Shown: one piece after another, positions 1-6,926 of the stretch
Position numbering within the stretch: the first letter of the stretch is position 1
Layout of the letters: the number at the start of each line of letters is the position of its first letter
Source of the DNA: Prevotella sp.
GTDB lineage: Bacteria > Bacteroidota > Bacteroidia > Bacteroidales > Bacteroidaceae
DNA length: 64,000 bases
Direction of reading: 5' to 3'
NCBI GenBank assembly: GCA_017557185.1
Contig: JAFZAP010000083.1
Span: 1 to 64,000 of the forward strand
Translations under genes and position numbers: made by a program
The notes under the pieces: model-generated
Database searches by the model: none
Told to the model about the DNA's origin: nothing
What the model saw: only the letters and a program-made list of their open reading frames with translations

Positions 1-8
1 AACTAGGG

Positions 9-118
9 CAATACTATAGCCATTTCAGAGCATTCTTCCAGCCACACGAAAGCACTGCTCCGGTCACACGAAAGCACTACTCTAGTCATACGAAAACACT
101 GTTCCCCGCCACATTAAC
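9..118. repeat. 22-nt periodic repeat array, copy 1
   Basis: Five consecutive 22-nt units (9-30, 31-52, 53-74, 75-96, 97-118) share a loose pattern: CANTGCTCC, a short variable part, then CACACGAAAG. The first unit matches 30910-30931 in the same register, and the third unit starts like 57759-57780. The period is not a multiple of three, so it is not a coding repeat. Units diverge too much and have no spacers, so it is not CRISPR. Confidence 0.6.
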
Positions 119-231
119 CATCATTAACGCAGCGAAATTGCCCGTTTTTGCACACGTTACGAAAAAGCGCACTATATTAGGACACTGTGTAAGCCAGAAG
201 AGTTGCACCCGCTGCACCGGCGACACCGAGC
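104..231 (+). repeat. Left arm of island-flanking imperfect inverted repeat
   Basis: This stretch matches the reverse complement of 5311-5440. Shared blocks include ACATTAACC, CACTATATTA, GACACT and GTTGCACCC followed by GCACCGGCGACACCGAGC. The middle is poorly conserved and the end near 231 is nearly exact. The two arms enclose the five-gene accessory region. It could mark an island boundary, or be two copies of a dispersed intergenic element. Confidence 0.6.
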
Positions 232-263
232 CTACCCCCAGCCCCTCCCTGAAGGGAAGGGAG
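232..263 (+). repeat. GC-rich palindromic repeat (CCCTCCC..GGGAAGGG type)
   Basis: The run CCCCTCCCTGAAGGGAAGGG can fold into a short hairpin. Relatives occur near 10456, 18380, 38648, 38742, 38964, 40879, 42024, 51540, 52632 and 52741. This copy is intergenic. Confidence 0.6.
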
Positions 264-543
264 AAAAAAGAGCACTTGTTTTTGCTCAGAACTCTATGAG
301 TTATGCCTCTAAACTCTATGCTTTGCCAGTGACAACCCATAGCGTTGTGAGAAACAACTCATTGAGGGTGCAAGGAGTATTGGGCAGGAAAAGGAAAAAC
401 AAAAAAACGAGAGAAGGAAATAAAAAAGTTTCAAGTGTATAGTTCCTAGTTCCTAGTACCTAGTTTCGAGTGTATGATGCCAAAGAAGACACTAGCTTCA
501 ACAATTTTTTTACTTGAAACTTGGAATTATAAACTATTATTCG
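264..543. other. Gene-free stretch with a simple repeat
   Basis: No convincing gene is visible. The ORF that crosses it (203-442) begins inside repeat DNA and has a low-complexity, basic tail. A short tandem repeat of the AGTTCCTAG type lies at about 439-465. Confidence 0.5.
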
Positions 544-551
544 TATCTTTG
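544..551 (+). promoter_or_regulatory. -7 promoter box of the island operon
   Basis: TATCTTTG matches the Bacteroidetes -7 consensus TAnnTTTG. The expected start is about 557, more than 300 nt before the methyltransferase ATG at 869, which implies a long leader or a separate RNA. Confidence 0.7.
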
Positions 552-556
552 CAAAC

Positions 557-789
557 AGTTCGGGGAGAAATCCGAACTGATGAAAGCATTAGCTATTATT
601 TCGCGTTAAGCCAATATGCCTAGGAAACAAATTGGGATAAGAACGCTCAGAAGTAATAGAGAGTGTGGGGTGCTGGATAACGGCAACTCCATTCCTTACC
701 GATATAGCTATGCATTCACGCCAATAGGCGTGGTGTATTCTTATAGGTAGGGATGGGGCCCAATTCCTAGGCATACCCCAGCTTAACGC
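557..789 (+). ncRNA. Putative structured RNA (unknown class) upstream of the methyltransferase
   Basis: Immediately after the promoter there is a 7-bp hairpin (557-563 with 572-578). Nested long-range helices follow: 603-611 pairs with 781-789 (9 bp, perfect), 616-625 with 765-774 (10 bp, perfect), 631-636 with 759-764, and 637-643 with 738-744. An inner hairpin pairs 717-722 with 727-732. Together they form a rod of about 190 nt with one large internal region. Perfect pairing of segments 150-180 nt apart is unlikely by chance. The closing helix recalls a retron a1/a2 stem or 6S RNA, but no reverse transcriptase is in the window and no family signature was recognised. It may be a free RNA or the leader of the operon. 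Confidence 0.6.
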
Positions 790-821
790 ATAAGAAGCAT
801 CACGCTTTCTTTGTGCGTCAG

Positions 822-862
822 CGATTGATAGTCAATGCATATAGATAAAAAACTATCAATCG
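822..862 (+). promoter_or_regulatory. Hairpin just before the methyltransferase start codon
   Basis: CGATTGATAGT (822-832) and ACTATCAATCG (852-862) form a perfect 11-bp stem ending 6 nt before the ATG at 869. It would occlude the translation initiation region if formed, so translational control is plausible. There is no T-tract, so it is not a normal terminator. Confidence 0.5.
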
Positions 863-868
863 AAACAA

Positions 869-1990
869 ATGGCAAATACTAACCTTGCAAATGCAAAGAC
901 AGCGAAGAACGACGAGTTCTATACGCAATATCCTGATATACAGAAGGAGATAAACGCCTATTTGGATTACGACCCGAACGTGTTTCGTGGAAAGACTGTG
1001 TTGTTGCCGTGCGATGACCCTGAGTGGAGCAACTTCACGAAATTCTTTGCCCAGAATTTTGAACTACTTGGCTTGAAGAAACTCATCTCTACAAGCTATG
1101 CCCCAGAGTCGAAGAAGTACAAGATGCCATATCAGCCAACTCTCTTTGAGACACAGCAACCGTACTTCAATCCAGACAAGAGCAAAACTAATGGAAAGAT
1201 ATTCGTGCTGACCCGTGATGTGACAGGCGACAATCGTATTGACATTAACGACTTAGAATGGCAATACTTGGAGGGTGATGGTGATTTCCGTAGTAAGGAG
1301 ATTAGGAATTTGCGAGACGAAGCAGATATTATCGTAACAAATCCACCGTTCTCGCTGTTTAGGGAATTTCTTGCATGGATAATGGAGGCAGACAAGAAGT
1401 TCTTGATAATTGGTAATATAAACGCAATAGCATATAAGGAAGTGTTTCCATTAATTATGAAGAATAAAATATGGACAGGATGTAGATTCAACAAGAGAGT
1501 CAATGGCAAAAACATGACCTTCCTCGTTCCGGATTATTATGAAATGAGTGGAACAGAGCTTTATATGGATGAGCACGGTAATAAGTTTATCAGCGTTGCA
1601 GGAACTGGATGGTTCACTAATCTTGAACATGGACGTCGTCACGAGCCATTACGATTAATGACAATGGCAGAAAACTTCAAGCATAGTAAACATAAAGAGG
1701 TCAGAGGTAGAAAAGATTATGAGCATTATGTTAATTATGATGCAATTGAAATCCCATTTACTGATGCTATTCCAAGCGATTACGAAGGGACTATGGGCGT
1801 TCCTATTTCATTCATTGACAAGTATTGTCCTGAACAATTTGAAATAATTGGCATTGGTCTTGAACTTGCCAATATGGATATTATCAAGAAGAAACTTGGC
1901 AAGCTAAATGGTGGTCCCCGACTTTATGTTGAACGAGACGGCGAGCTTGTAAGGCTATACGAAAGAATACTAATCCGCAAAAAACAATAG
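869..1990 (+). CDS. Adenine-specific DNA methyltransferase, EcoRI family
   Basis: This 373-residue protein looks like the EcoRI-type N6-adenine methyltransferase family. The N-terminal KNDEFYTQ segment is typical of that family. VLLPCDDPEW (about 44-53) is the likely S-adenosylmethionine site and NPPF (158-161) is the catalytic motif. The length fits a complete enzyme. It probably methylates adenine in a short DNA site and protects the host from a partner nuclease. The next gene begins 4 nt after its stop and encodes a DUF262-HNH protein rather than an EcoRI-type endonuclease, so the pair would be an unusual restriction-modification arrangement. The second half is more AT-rich than the chromosome around it, which suggests transfer. 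The target site cannot be read from the sequence. Confidence 0.85.
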   Translation: MANTNLANAKTAKNDEFYTQYPDIQKEINAYLDYDPNVFRGKTVLLPCDDPEWSNFTKFFAQNFELLGLKKLISTSYAPESKKYKMPYQPTLFETQQPYFNPDKSKTNGKIFVLTRDVTGDNRIDINDLEWQYLEGDGDFRSKEIRNLRDEADIIVTNPPFSLFREFLAWIMEADKKFLIIGNINAIAYKEVFPLIMKNKIWTGCRFNKRVNGKNMTFLVPDYYEMSGTELYMDEHGNKFISVAGTGWFTNLEHGRRHEPLRLMTMAENFKHSKHKEVRGRKDYEHYVNYDAIEIPFTDAIPSDYEGTMGVPISFIDKYCPEQFEIIGIGLELANMDIIKKKLGKLNGGPRLYVERDGELVRLYERILIRKKQ

Positions 1991-1993
1991 CTT

Positions 1994-3163
1994 ATGAAAA
2001 CCGAACTAAAGATATATACCGTCGAGCAGATTTGCGACGGATTCGAGTATAACGAGCTGGAAGGCAAAGGCCTTTATGGCTTGGCCGGACAACTGACCAT
2101 TCAGCCTGAATATCAGCGCAACTACATTTATGCCGATGGCAAAAAAGATGTGGCTGTTATTGAGTCTGTGCTGAAGGGCTATCCTTTGGGACTAATCTAC
2201 TTCAACCGTAAGGATGATGGAAGGTTGGAAGTTCTCGATGGACAACAGCGTATTACTTCACTTGGTCGCTTCTTGAAGAACAAGTTTGCGGTGAAGATAA
2301 ATGGTTTGGAGCAAATCTTTGATGGTCTGAACGAAGGGCAAGCGCAGATAATCCTCAAGACGGAACTTTTGGTATATATCTGCGAGGGCGAGGGAGAACA
2401 TGCGGAAGAGGAAATCAAGGAGTGGTTCAAAACCATCAACATTGCAGGTATTCCGCTAAATGAGCAAGAAGAACTTAACGCCATCTATTCTGGTCCATTT
2501 GTTACGCTGTGCAAAGCAGAGTTTTCGAACTCACAAAATGCTAATATTCAGCGCTGGGAGAGTTTCGTGAAAGGTCCGGCTAATCGTCAGCAGTTCCTGG
2601 CCACTGCTCTGAAATGGGTAAGTAAGGGAAATGTCGATGGCTACATGAGTGTCCATCGCAAAGACACGAACATCAACGAGATAAAGACTTACTTCAATAC
2701 CGTTATTGATTGGGCAGACAATATCTTCAACGACATCTATTCTGAGATGCAAGGTTTGAACTGGGGTGACCTTTACGAACGTTTCCATTCCAATGCATAT
2801 AACCACAACGAGGTGTCGGCAAAGGTGGCAGAGTTGTTCCAAGATGACTTCGTGTCAGATCATAAGGGCATATTTGAATATGTGCTTGGTGGCTGTCAGG
2901 ACACCAAGTTACTGAATGTGCGTCTGTTTGACAAACCCACCATGCGCAAGGTGTATCAGCTACAGACAGAAAAGGCAAAGGCAGAAGGAATAAGCAACTG
3001 TCCTTATTGTGCAGAAGGTCATGAGGCCAACAGACAACGCATCTGGAAACCCGAAGAAATGGATGCAGACCACGTTACTGCTTGGAGTAAGGGTGGTGCG
3101 ACGTCAATAGATAATTGCCAGATGCTGTGCAAGACTCATAACAGAATGAAAGGAAATAGATGA
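1994..3163 (+). CDS. DUF262 and HNH domain protein, probable nuclease
   Basis: The N-terminal DUF262 (ParB/Srx-like) domain is marked by QPEYQRNY (37-44) and DGQQRITSL (82-90). The C-terminus is an HNH nuclease domain with Cys336/Cys339, DADH (357-360), NCQMLC (374-379) and HN (382-383). DUF262 proteins with nuclease tails are known in modification-dependent restriction (GmrSD) and phosphorothioate-linked defence (SspE), where DUF262 uses nucleotide hydrolysis. Here the tail is a compact four-cysteine HNH rather than DUF1524. The gene starts 4 nt after the methyltransferase and is surely co-transcribed. The likely role is the cleaving partner of that enzyme, either as classical restriction or as a sensor of foreign DNA; this is inference. 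Confidence 0.8.
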   Translation: MKTELKIYTVEQICDGFEYNELEGKGLYGLAGQLTIQPEYQRNYIYADGKKDVAVIESVLKGYPLGLIYFNRKDDGRLEVLDGQQRITSLGRFLKNKFAVKINGLEQIFDGLNEGQAQIILKTELLVYICEGEGEHAEEEIKEWFKTINIAGIPLNEQEELNAIYSGPFVTLCKAEFSNSQNANIQRWESFVKGPANRQQFLATALKWVSKGNVDGYMSVHRKDTNINEIKTYFNTVIDWADNIFNDIYSEMQGLNWGDLYERFHSNAYNHNEVSAKVAELFQDDFVSDHKGIFEYVLGGCQDTKLLNVRLFDKPTMRKVYQLQTEKAKAEGISNCPYCAEGHEANRQRIWKPEEMDADHVTAWSKGGATSIDNCQMLCKTHNRMKGNR

Positions 3164-3175
3164 AATGAATCATAT

Positions 3176-3988
3176 ATGATACAGCTATTAAAGAACTATT
3201 GGTGGGCTTTTCTTTTATTACTTATTGCACCACTTCTTGTCAATGTTATTCTAATAACAGACTCACCATGCCCAAATTACACTGCTAACAACAGCAATGG
3301 GTGGCTAGGCTTTTGGGGAGCATATATAGGCGCGCTTTTCCCTTTTATTATTTTGTTAATAACAATTTGGGACACTCATAAAGAAAACAAAAAAGACAGA
3401 AGTATCCAGGTTGCGACAATAGAATACCAAGTATCGAAAGAACACCTAAATACTATCAAGAAAACTATTGCGGACTATATACAATCCTTAAATATAATGG
3501 AATTGGGACTTATAGCAATACGACCAAATATCAATACAGGTAATTCCTTAAATAGAATCTGGAATATTTGCCAAAGTACGGTTTCATCTTATGAATTGCT
3601 GGAGTTTGAATTAGTTGATTATGATGACGAAAAAGAAAAAGAATATAAACAATTCTTGGTAAAATTCAAAACCGAATATGAAGGGATGATAAAGGACTTT
3701 GGTTGGGTTTTGGATTTTTATTTATATAAAAAAGAAAATGTCGATATTGGTAAAGAGTTGGTAGTGTACCGTAAGAAAGAATTGAATTTAGTGAATGTAT
3801 ATGACGAAAATAAGAGAATCTGGGCTATAGTAGGAAAAGATAATTGCAATATAGTAGAAAAAGGAAGCGAAATTTTGAGAGAATTGCTTGAGAGACTCGT
3901 ATTCAAATCTATTTATTCTAAATCAATAGAGTTTGTAAAATATGAAAAAGAGAAAATGGATAATAATCTTAAAAAAGCAAGTGAATAA
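3176..3988 (+). CDS. Two-transmembrane protein of unknown function in the defence-like operon
   Basis: The 270-residue protein has two N-terminal membrane segments (about 9-28 and 46-65). The second begins GFWGAYIGALF, a small-residue pattern seen in many two-TM hypothetical proteins, some annotated as phage-abortive-infection-like. A charged, lysine- and glutamate-rich cytoplasmic part of about 200 residues follows. No catalytic motif was recognised. The gene lies 12 nt after the DUF262-HNH gene and 3 nt before the GIY-YIG gene, so it belongs to the operon. It is clearly more AT-rich than neighbouring chromosomal genes. A membrane effector or anchor is possible but not shown. Confidence 0.7.
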   Translation: MIQLLKNYWWAFLLLLIAPLLVNVILITDSPCPNYTANNSNGWLGFWGAYIGALFPFIILLITIWDTHKENKKDRSIQVATIEYQVSKEHLNTIKKTIADYIQSLNIMELGLIAIRPNINTGNSLNRIWNICQSTVSSYELLEFELVDYDDEKEKEYKQFLVKFKTEYEGMIKDFGWVLDFYLYKKENVDIGKELVVYRKKELNLVNVYDENKRIWAIVGKDNCNIVEKGSEILRELLERLVFKSIYSKSIEFVKYEKEKMDNNLKKASE

Positions 3989-3991
3989 TTT

Positions 3992-4621
3992 ATGGAATAC
4001 GGAATAGTTTATTTATTAACCAATCCTGTAATGCCTGGTCTTGTAAAGATTGGCATGACAACACAGGAGGATATAGACAAAAGGATGAAGGAACTCTATA
4101 CAACTGGCGTTCCTGTTCCCTTTGAGTGTCAGTTTGCTTGCAAGGTAAAGAAAGGCGACTGTGCCAAGATTGAGAAAGCCCTACATACGGCTTTTGCTCC
4201 ACAGCGCATCAATGCTAACCGTGAGTTCTTCCGTATTCAAGCGGAACAGGCAAAGGCCATTCTTGAATTGTTCCACCATACTGACGTGACGGAAGAAGTA
4301 AGCGACGAAATACAGAATGACTTGACCGATGATGATAAGGCAGCATCAGTTAAGGCTCAGGTTCACAGACCTCCGCTCAACTTCTATGAAATGGGGATGC
4401 AAAAAGGCGATGTTCTGATATGGAAAGATGATCCATCGATTTCTGTTGCAATTATTTCGGAGCGTAAAATAAGTTATGAAGGAGAGGAGACTTCTATCAG
4501 TGCTCTCTCTGCTCAATTAAAGGGCTACAAGTCCAAACATATTGCTCCAGGTGCCCATTGGCTATATAATGACAAATTGTTGAGTGATATTTATGACGAA
4601 ACCTATCCTTTTGAAGATTAA
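3992..4621 (+). CDS. GIY-YIG nuclease-family protein (T5orf172/MUG113-like)
   Basis: The first 90 residues show the GIY-YIG-like fold of the T5orf172/MUG113 group: GIVYLLTN (4-11), GLVKIGMT (16-23), a following Arg in KRMKEL, and KIEKALH further on with the usual acidic residue. The last 110 residues resemble a small SAD/DUF-type accessory domain with no motif I can name. The family includes homing and phage-associated nucleases. The gene starts 3 nt after the membrane-protein stop, so it is the fourth member of the operon. It may be a second nuclease or a DNA-binding module. Confidence 0.75.
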   Translation: MEYGIVYLLTNPVMPGLVKIGMTTQEDIDKRMKELYTTGVPVPFECQFACKVKKGDCAKIEKALHTAFAPQRINANREFFRIQAEQAKAILELFHHTDVTEEVSDEIQNDLTDDDKAASVKAQVHRPPLNFYEMGMQKGDVLIWKDDPSISVAIISERKISYEGEETSISALSAQLKGYKSKHIAPGAHWLYNDKLLSDIYDETYPFED

Positions 4622-4648
4622 ATATGGTTGTTTTACAGATATTATTTG

Positions 4649-4656
4649 TACCTTTG
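4649..4656 (+). promoter_or_regulatory. -7 box for the zinc-ribbon gene
   Basis: TACCTTTG lies 30 nt before the ATG at 4687, after the GIY-YIG stop. The zinc-ribbon gene is therefore probably transcribed separately from the operon. Confidence 0.6.
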
Positions 4657-4686
4657 CCCTCGAGAACAATTGTAAAATGAGAAAAT

Positions 4687-5187
4687 ATGAAGAAAAGGTA
4701 TGAATCAATTGAGAAGCCGGACAAGTGCCCTAAATGTGGGGCGCCTGTGTATCGGATACTATATGGGTTACCAGTGATGTCGGAAGAAGAGTACTTCAAG
4801 ACTTATCATGATCATGTCATCTATGGCGGATGCTGTATTTCCGAAGACGATCCTGAATGGGCCTGTAGCAAGTGTGGTGCGGAGATTTACAACGCTGCGC
4901 ACATTCCATTTAAAAAGAAAGATGCATTTGCTAAGTTGGATGCTATGTTGAGCGAGGAGGAGAAGAATGAAATGGCTAAGGGAGATTCTATTGAATATCA
5001 TTTCTCGCTAGGGCTGTGGATTCGGAATAACTGGATATATGAGCAGGATGAGGAATATGTAAAGCTCTTAGCGGAAATGTTTGGTGATGAGTTTCCGTTC
5101 TTTGATCCTGATAATCTATCTGACAGAATCATCAAGTCATATCAGCGACATCTAAGGGGATTGAAGAAAAAGATGCAGGACCAATGA
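4687..5187 (+). CDS. Zinc-ribbon protein with C-terminal DUF6794-like domain
   Basis: The N-terminal half has two CxxC knuckles (Cys14/Cys17 and Cys60/Cys63) that would hold one zinc ion. The C-terminal 60 residues match the DUF6794 pattern: GLWIRNNW, an acidic middle, then a DNLSDRIIKSYQRHLRG-type ending. Proteins with that C-terminal pattern are common in Bacteroidetes and have no established function. The gene has its own promoter and terminator. It lies just inside the right arm of the inverted repeat, so it is part of the same inserted segment, though its link to the defence-like operon is unproven. Confidence 0.65.
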   Translation: MKKRYESIEKPDKCPKCGAPVYRILYGLPVMSEEEYFKTYHDHVIYGGCCISEDDPEWACSKCGAEIYNAAHIPFKKKDAFAKLDAMLSEEEKNEMAKGDSIEYHFSLGLWIRNNWIYEQDEEYVKLLAEMFGDEFPFFDPDNLSDRIIKSYQRHLRGLKKKMQDQ

Positions 5188-5208
5188 TAGTCCTGCATCT
5201 CGTTTTTT
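5172..5208 (+). terminator. Intrinsic terminator overlapping the end of the zinc-ribbon gene
   Basis: GATGCAGGAC (5172-5181) and GTCCTGCATC (5190-5199) form a perfect 10-bp stem followed by a T-run (5202-5207). The first arm and the stop codon overlap. Confidence 0.85.
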
Positions 5209-5310
5209 ATCTGAACTTTTCACTCGACGGGTGTTGTCGGTGCTATAGGTAATCTCCTATATCATTTTATACCATTTTTCACTATTCACTTTTCACTTCG
5301 CGCTTACGCG

Positions 5311-5440
5311 GCTCGGTGTCGCCGGTGCTACGGGTGCAACTTGTTTTGATTAACATAGTGTCATAATATAGTGAGTTTGGAGCAAACCACCAAAGAAACA
5401 GCACTTTCCCGCAAGTTAATGTTGGTTAATGTAGCAGGGG
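5311..5440 (-). repeat. Right arm of island-flanking inverted repeat
   Basis: This is the reverse-complement partner of 104-231. Just before it (about 5269-5300) is a simple TTCACTATTCACTTTTCAC-type repeat. The arm ends 6 nt before the stop codon of the next, oppositely oriented gene. Confidence 0.6.
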
Positions 5441-5446
5441 GCGTTG

Positions 5447-6586
5447 TTATTTCACGTAGAAGTCGGTTTCGACTCCGACGCCGTCGTTGGCGAGAGCGCC
5501 GTATTTGCCTCCACCCTGGTACTTCTGTGCCCACGAGCGAGCAGAGGCTTTCGTGCCGTTCTTGTCCTTATAGAAGATGTATCCGTAGATGATGCGCTTG
5601 ATGGGTACTCCGAGTGCATTTGTCTTCACATCCCACGCATCGCTGGTGATGACCAGGTCGATGAGATTGCTGTCCTTCTGCTTAGCCAGCGGAAGTGCCT
5701 TCGCACGCCAGGCTCCGTTCATCGAACCGGCTGCCGGCTTGGCGCGTCGCTCGATGTTCTCGGGCTTATTGAACTTGATGGCATCGCCGATGAGCTGTGC
5801 TGCGAGCAGCGAACGGTTGTATTCATGCTCAAACTCATGGCTCTGCTTGGAGGCGAAGTTCTCGAAGAGGGTAGCCTCGTTGAGATTGAAGATGAATCCT
5901 TCGGTGGCATCCTTCAACTCCAGTTCCTCGGCATAGATGGCGTCATAGGCCAATGAGCAGAACGTAGCCTGTCCGTCCTTCTTCACCGTGACATAGACAC
6001 CGTTCTTGGTGGGAATGATGATCTGCACTCTTCCGTCCTGATACCATCCCTCATCGCTTTTCTTCATGTTGTGGGGACCATAGACACCGCCTTTGGCCGA
6101 CATCTTTGAGAAGAAGGTTTCCCAGTTGTCCATTTCCTTCTTCGCCATTTCATACACCCCGTTGTCCTTAGGCAGCGAGCCGTCATCCATTCCTTTAATG
6201 ATCTTCATGTCATAGGTGGCACGGGCATCAATCTGGGCGGCAAACTCCCTTGTCTTGTCGTTGTTCATCTTGCCAAGCTGGTTGACAAGGTTTTCCATCT
6301 GAGCAATGTTGACATCCTCAGCCATCACCCAAGGACAGTCGGGAGCATCGCCCAATGCCTTCTGAAGAGCCTTCGACATAGCCTGGGTCTTTGCTTTCGA
6401 GGCTTCTGCCTTCACTTCCTTGGTTGCTTTCTCCTTGACGTCCTTGCTGACGTCCTTCACCTTGTTCTGAACTGCTGTCTTCGCCTTGTTGAGTATGCCA
6501 CCCAACTGTGCGTCGGCTGACTGCTGCAAGCCAAAAGTGAATGCCAACAGCAGGAATGCTTTTGTAAATAACTGTTTTGTTTTCAT
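5447..6586 (-). CDS. Secreted protein of unknown function with N-terminal helical repeat
   Basis: A signal peptide of about 26 residues ends at SADAQ. Residues 27-75 are a Lys/Ala-rich amphipathic helix (KAKTAVQNKVKDVSKDVKE pattern) reminiscent of LEA-like or coiled-coil proteins. The remaining 300 residues look like a soluble domain with alternating strands and no recognised motif. It probably acts in the periplasm or at the cell surface. It stands alone between the accessory island and the PCMD operon and has its own promoter (6633-6640). Confidence 0.6.
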   Translation of the reverse strand: MKTKQLFTKAFLLLAFTFGLQQSADAQLGGILNKAKTAVQNKVKDVSKDVKEKATKEVKAEASKAKTQAMSKALQKALGDAPDCPWVMAEDVNIAQMENLVNQLGKMNNDKTREFAAQIDARATYDMKIIKGMDDGSLPKDNGVYEMAKKEMDNWETFFSKMSAKGGVYGPHNMKKSDEGWYQDGRVQIIIPTKNGVYVTVKKDGQATFCSLAYDAIYAEELELKDATEGFIFNLNEATLFENFASKQSHEFEHEYNRSLLAAQLIGDAIKFNKPENIERRAKPAAGSMNGAWRAKALPLAKQKDSNLIDLVITSDAWDVKTNALGVPIKRIIYGYIFYKDKNGTKASARSWAQKYQGGGKYGALANDGVGVETDFYVK

Positions 6587-6632
6587 GATGTTAATGTGTT
6601 AATAGATAAATAGGTTTTCGTAATTGACAAGG

Positions 6633-6640
6633 CAAAGATA
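6633..6640 (-). promoter_or_regulatory. -7 box for the leftward secreted-protein gene
   Basis: On the minus strand this reads TATCTTTG, about 45 nt before the ATG at 6586. The rest of 6641-6850 is AT-rich with no gene. Confidence 0.65.
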
Positions 6641-6859
6641 CAAAAAAAAATTGAGAACACCGCATTTTTAATCACGAAAATATGCGCAAAACCCCAAAAA
6701 CTCTTTTATCACCCACTGATTACTTCCGTCTCATTCTTTCTCCGCTCTTGTATCGCGTGGCAGAGTCCAGAGCACGTTAAATAGTGTTTGTGAACGTAGA
6801 AAAATGCTTGCTTAAGTCAATTTGTCGGGCAAAAATATATATTTTTGAGAGTTTTTTTG

Positions 6860-6867
6860 TATTTTTG
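6860..6867 (+). promoter_or_regulatory. -7 box of the PCMD operon
   Basis: TATTTTTG is followed by a leader of about 55 nt to the ATG at 6927. A TTTG about 15 nt upstream is a weak -33 candidate. Confidence 0.55.
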
Positions 6868-6926
6868 CAGCCTGTAATGAAAAAATGAATACGCCAACGG
6901 TGCGTTTATAGGTTCAAAAGATAACA

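Noticed and set aside
9-118. CRISPR array
   Set aside because: The 22-nt units are contiguous and diverged, with no spacers and no cas genes.
203-442. 79-codon ORF at the left end
   Set aside because: It starts in the inverted repeat, runs through the GC-rich repeat, and has a lysine-rich low-complexity end typical of chance ORFs.
557-620. Hammerhead-like ribozyme from the CTGATGA near 577
   Set aside because: The GAAA box and stem order needed for the hammerhead core are not present.
557-789. Retron (msr-msd with a1/a2 closing stem)
   Set aside because: The fold is suggestive, but no reverse transcriptase gene with a YADD-type motif is in the window and the following gene is a methyltransferase.
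557-789. 6S RNA
   Set aside because: Size and rod shape are similar, but there is no recognisable 6S bubble sequence, an extra 5' hairpin is present, and no terminator follows.
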